Origin: Apostichopus japonicus
Taxonomy: Eukaryota; Echinodermata; Holothuroidea; Aspidochirotida; Stichopodidae
DNA length: 64,000 nucleotides
Direction of reading: 5' to 3'
Assembly: GCF_037975245.1 (NCBI RefSeq)
Contig: NC_092576.1
Span: 39,030,611 to 39,094,610 of the forward strand
A model generated the notes under the pieces. It worked only from the letters and a program-made list of their open reading frames with translations. It was not told where the DNA came from and searched no databases. The position numbers and the translations under genes are program-made. Positions 62,053 to 64,000 of the stretch are shown here, in pieces; the stretch's first letter is position 1; every line of letters begins with the position of its first letter.

Positions 62053-62259
62053 CTCGGTAACAGTCTTCTTTCTTATCTTGGTTGAAGGGACCGAAACGTT
62101 CCATTTTTGACTCCATCCATCGAAAGAGACATAAAAGCTTCTGTTGCCGTCTTCCAATTCATTTACTTTTTTTATTTTACACGGTGCCCAAATTCCCGCT
62201 ACGTCCACCGCTTCTGCTTGCTCACCAACACAAAAATTCGGAAGAGAAGCTGTCGCCAT
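62053..62259 (-). CDS. First coding exon, Tudor-knot/chromo-barrel-like module
   Basis: ATG at 62259 opens MATASLPNFCVGEQAEAVDV, AGIWAPCKIKKVNELEDG, FYVSFDGWSQKWNVSVPS and TKIRKKTVTE, with donor gtaagc (62047-62052), phase 0. V-G-x-x-x-EA-x-D-x-x-G-x-W-x-x-x-KI then Y-x-V-x-F-x-GW and a closing IR is the Tudor-knot/MBT-type barrel pattern of chromatin readers. An ATG 22 codons upstream (62325) is also in frame; the inner one is preferred because the domain starts there. Joined to 58382-58588 and 55233-56060. Confidence 0.7.
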
Positions 62260-63012
62260 TTGAGGTATATTTCGCAAAGAACGATAGGGGGTAATTCGTG
62301 GTACAGTTCTGCTTCGTTTATACACAAAAACAGTTGTCCGTGGGTTGCACTATATTGCCGTTAACGGAGATAAGTTCTGAGCGATATGACGTAACCTTTA
62401 CTTTTGGCATGTTCCACGTTGATAAATCGACGGGGGAAGCTGTTTATATTTAAGCTATTTCTTAACTTTATTGCACTTAAAACATAACCAATACTACTAA
62501 TATTATTTCTAAGCAGTAATTTACCAGAAATTTGTAATTAAAAGTCATTTAATTATCCTCAGTGGCAATGTATTTTGGCTTTCAATAAAGAAGAATGTGT
62601 ATTATTAACACCAAAAGATAATGGAACCGTCCAAATGGAAACTGACGCGATATAACCGAAAATGTTGATGGGGAGGAAGTTGGCTCCTAAGAATAGCTGT
62701 TTTGAATTGTAACCCGGATAACCAGTTTTCGTGAAAAATGCTTTATAAATTACTAATATTTTCGTTTAACGGTGCAATTTCATACTAAATGGTCCAGGCA
62801 TTTCGAATTTCGGCATCAAAATGTCCAAATCGAGATTCTTCTGTCGGATTAGAAAGGAATGGAGCATGGGCACTACCAAGGAGAAGATCAAATTTCCTGC
62901 GAATACCGCAAGATCCTTTTCGAATGCCTGAGGCAGCAAAAATCCTTATGTCCGTACCACTAAAGGGCGGATTTTCAAATGCTTGGAATGTGGTTCGACC
63001 CGTTTCTCAAAT
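62260..63012. other. Probable promoter side of the Tudor/KOW gene
   Basis: The 5' side of the minus-strand gene; no TATA box that I would defend. A frame at 62789-63028 (NRDSSVGLERNGAWALPRRR) is open but unrecognised and runs into retrotransposon sequence. Confidence 0.35.
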
Positions 63013-63600
63013 GGGAAAAAAATATTGACAAAATTACTCCAAAGCTATCACAGAAACTGGGCATTCTAAAACTATTAATTCGTGTGTTGACCAGCATCCA
63101 CGTAATACTCTTTCAAACGCTCTAACTGTACCCGATATTGATTATTGTTCTGCCGTTTGGACTACGGCGACGAACAAATGTGTTGACCGGGTTCAGATTC
63201 TTCAAAATCGTGCAGCTAGATTTGTCCTGGGGTGTGGGCTTCGGGATGTGCATGTTACAGATATTTTTTTAATTGAAGTGGCTAAATGTCCGTCAACGTG
63301 GATTATATTTCAGGAATATTCTAATGTATAGATGTGTCCACGGCCTGGCTCCAGATTACCTTACTGATACTACCATTCTACTGAGAGATAGCCATTCGTA
63401 CAGAACTAGATCTAGCTAAAATGTTATGCTAGCTCCTGTTAGATCTGGGAATGGTAAAAGGTCCTTTCAATTTTCTAGAAGCAGGTCGTGGAACAGTCTT
63501 CTCCCAAACAAGCTTGCCAAATGCTAATATTTTTAAACGGAATATGAAACATATATTTTCTTTAGATGTCTGATATCTGTTTGTCTCTCCTTTTGCCGAC
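63013..63600 (+). pseudogene. Non-LTR retrotransposon 3' end, degraded
   Basis: NIDKITPKLSQKLGILKLL, then in another frame NALTVPDIDYCSAVWTTATN and VDRVQILQNRAARFVLG, then ILMYRCVHGLAPDYLTD and FSRSRSWNSLLPNKL. These are the successive C-terminal motifs of CR1/L2 elements (DYCS-VW, LQNRAAR, C-HGLAP-YL, WNSLP). Several frameshifts. It ends near 63600, with an A-rich TAAAAAATAAAAAAAAC-like tail near 63728. Confidence 0.85.
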
Positions 63601-64000
63601 CTTTTTGTGTTTTTGGATGGTTACCGTTTTTCTACTTCATAATATTGCATATTTTGTATTGATGGCTCCTGTGAAAAGCAGTGCTTCTGGACTGAGCAGG
63701 TCTACTCTCATTAAAGATGACAACTATAAAAAATAAAAAAAACATGTCACAGACAGAAATCCGCACCACTCTACTACGGTGATTCTACTGCTGCTTAGTA
63801 TAACTGTCAATGGGAGCGTATTACGTATGTGTTCACGATTCTTTAGTTGTGTTGTATATAGGCGTAAGCACGGGAAAAAAACACGCGTTTAAATCGCAGA
63901 TTTCGGTCTGTAATTGCGACGTAAATTCCGAGTTCCAGCCTGTTTCCGTTACGTTTCCACTCCTGAAACTAGTGATTAAGGTAAGCTTACGACCCAACTT
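63601..64000. other. Right edge, nothing recognised
   Basis: 3' untranslated part of the dead retrotransposon to about 63745, then unique sequence. Confidence 0.4.

Overview
The window looks like animal genomic DNA, most likely from a marine invertebrate deuterostome such as an echinoderm. It is AT-rich and intron-bearing, with poly-C/poly-G runs, long satellites and many dead transposons. It carries an NLR-type (NACHT) gene with short in-phase exons. The species is inferred from style of sequence, not from a marker gene. Protein families were recognised by motif, and no database was searched.

Left part (1-24 kb, mostly minus strand): a NACHT exon (22235-23758) can be joined in frame to three downstream exons (14170-14372, 10791-10867, 9244-9308) to give a complete 3' end of an NLR-like gene. 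Three paralogous exons lie further on (8582-8701, 5704-5912, 655-728) but without a NACHT exon, which suggests a partial tandem duplicate. Their introns hold a 3-kb CAT/CAC microsatellite (1.1-4.3 kb), a Harbinger-like remnant with a Myb/SANT segment (9.8-10.8 kb), a CTTAAG-palindrome transposon with long inverted arms that split an older non-LTR retrotransposon (11.0-13.0 kb), and a nest of G-rich hAT-like elements (14.7-18.2 kb).

Middle part (24-34 kb): diverged duplications, a tRNA-derived SINE whose body has the full sequence core of a hammerhead ribozyme (25.8 kb), a decayed second copy of it (29.5 kb), and a dead non-LTR reverse transcriptase cut by a solo LTR with matching 4-bp target repeats. 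Two small plus-strand ORFs follow (33.4 and 34.1 kb).

Right part (34-64 kb): a satellite of about 440 bp (13 copies, 34.8-40.35 kb), then an intronless 1639-codon ORF (42032-46951). This ORF joins a ubiquitin-specific-protease-like head, a central region that looks like an RNase H/DDE recombinase and a C-terminal HMG box. A 168-bp satellite follows (47.0-50.0 kb). On the minus strand a spliced gene (62259 to 55233) encodes a Tudor/chromo-barrel-like module, a KOW-like module and an unknown C-terminal domain. An SGNH-hydrolase exon just beyond it (54307-54912) is phase-compatible as an alternative 3' end. The window ends in another dead non-LTR 3' end.

The most interesting items are the USP-recombinase-HMG ORF sitting between two homogenised satellites, the hammerhead-bearing SINE, and the palindromic-arm transposon with an unrecognised internal ORF.
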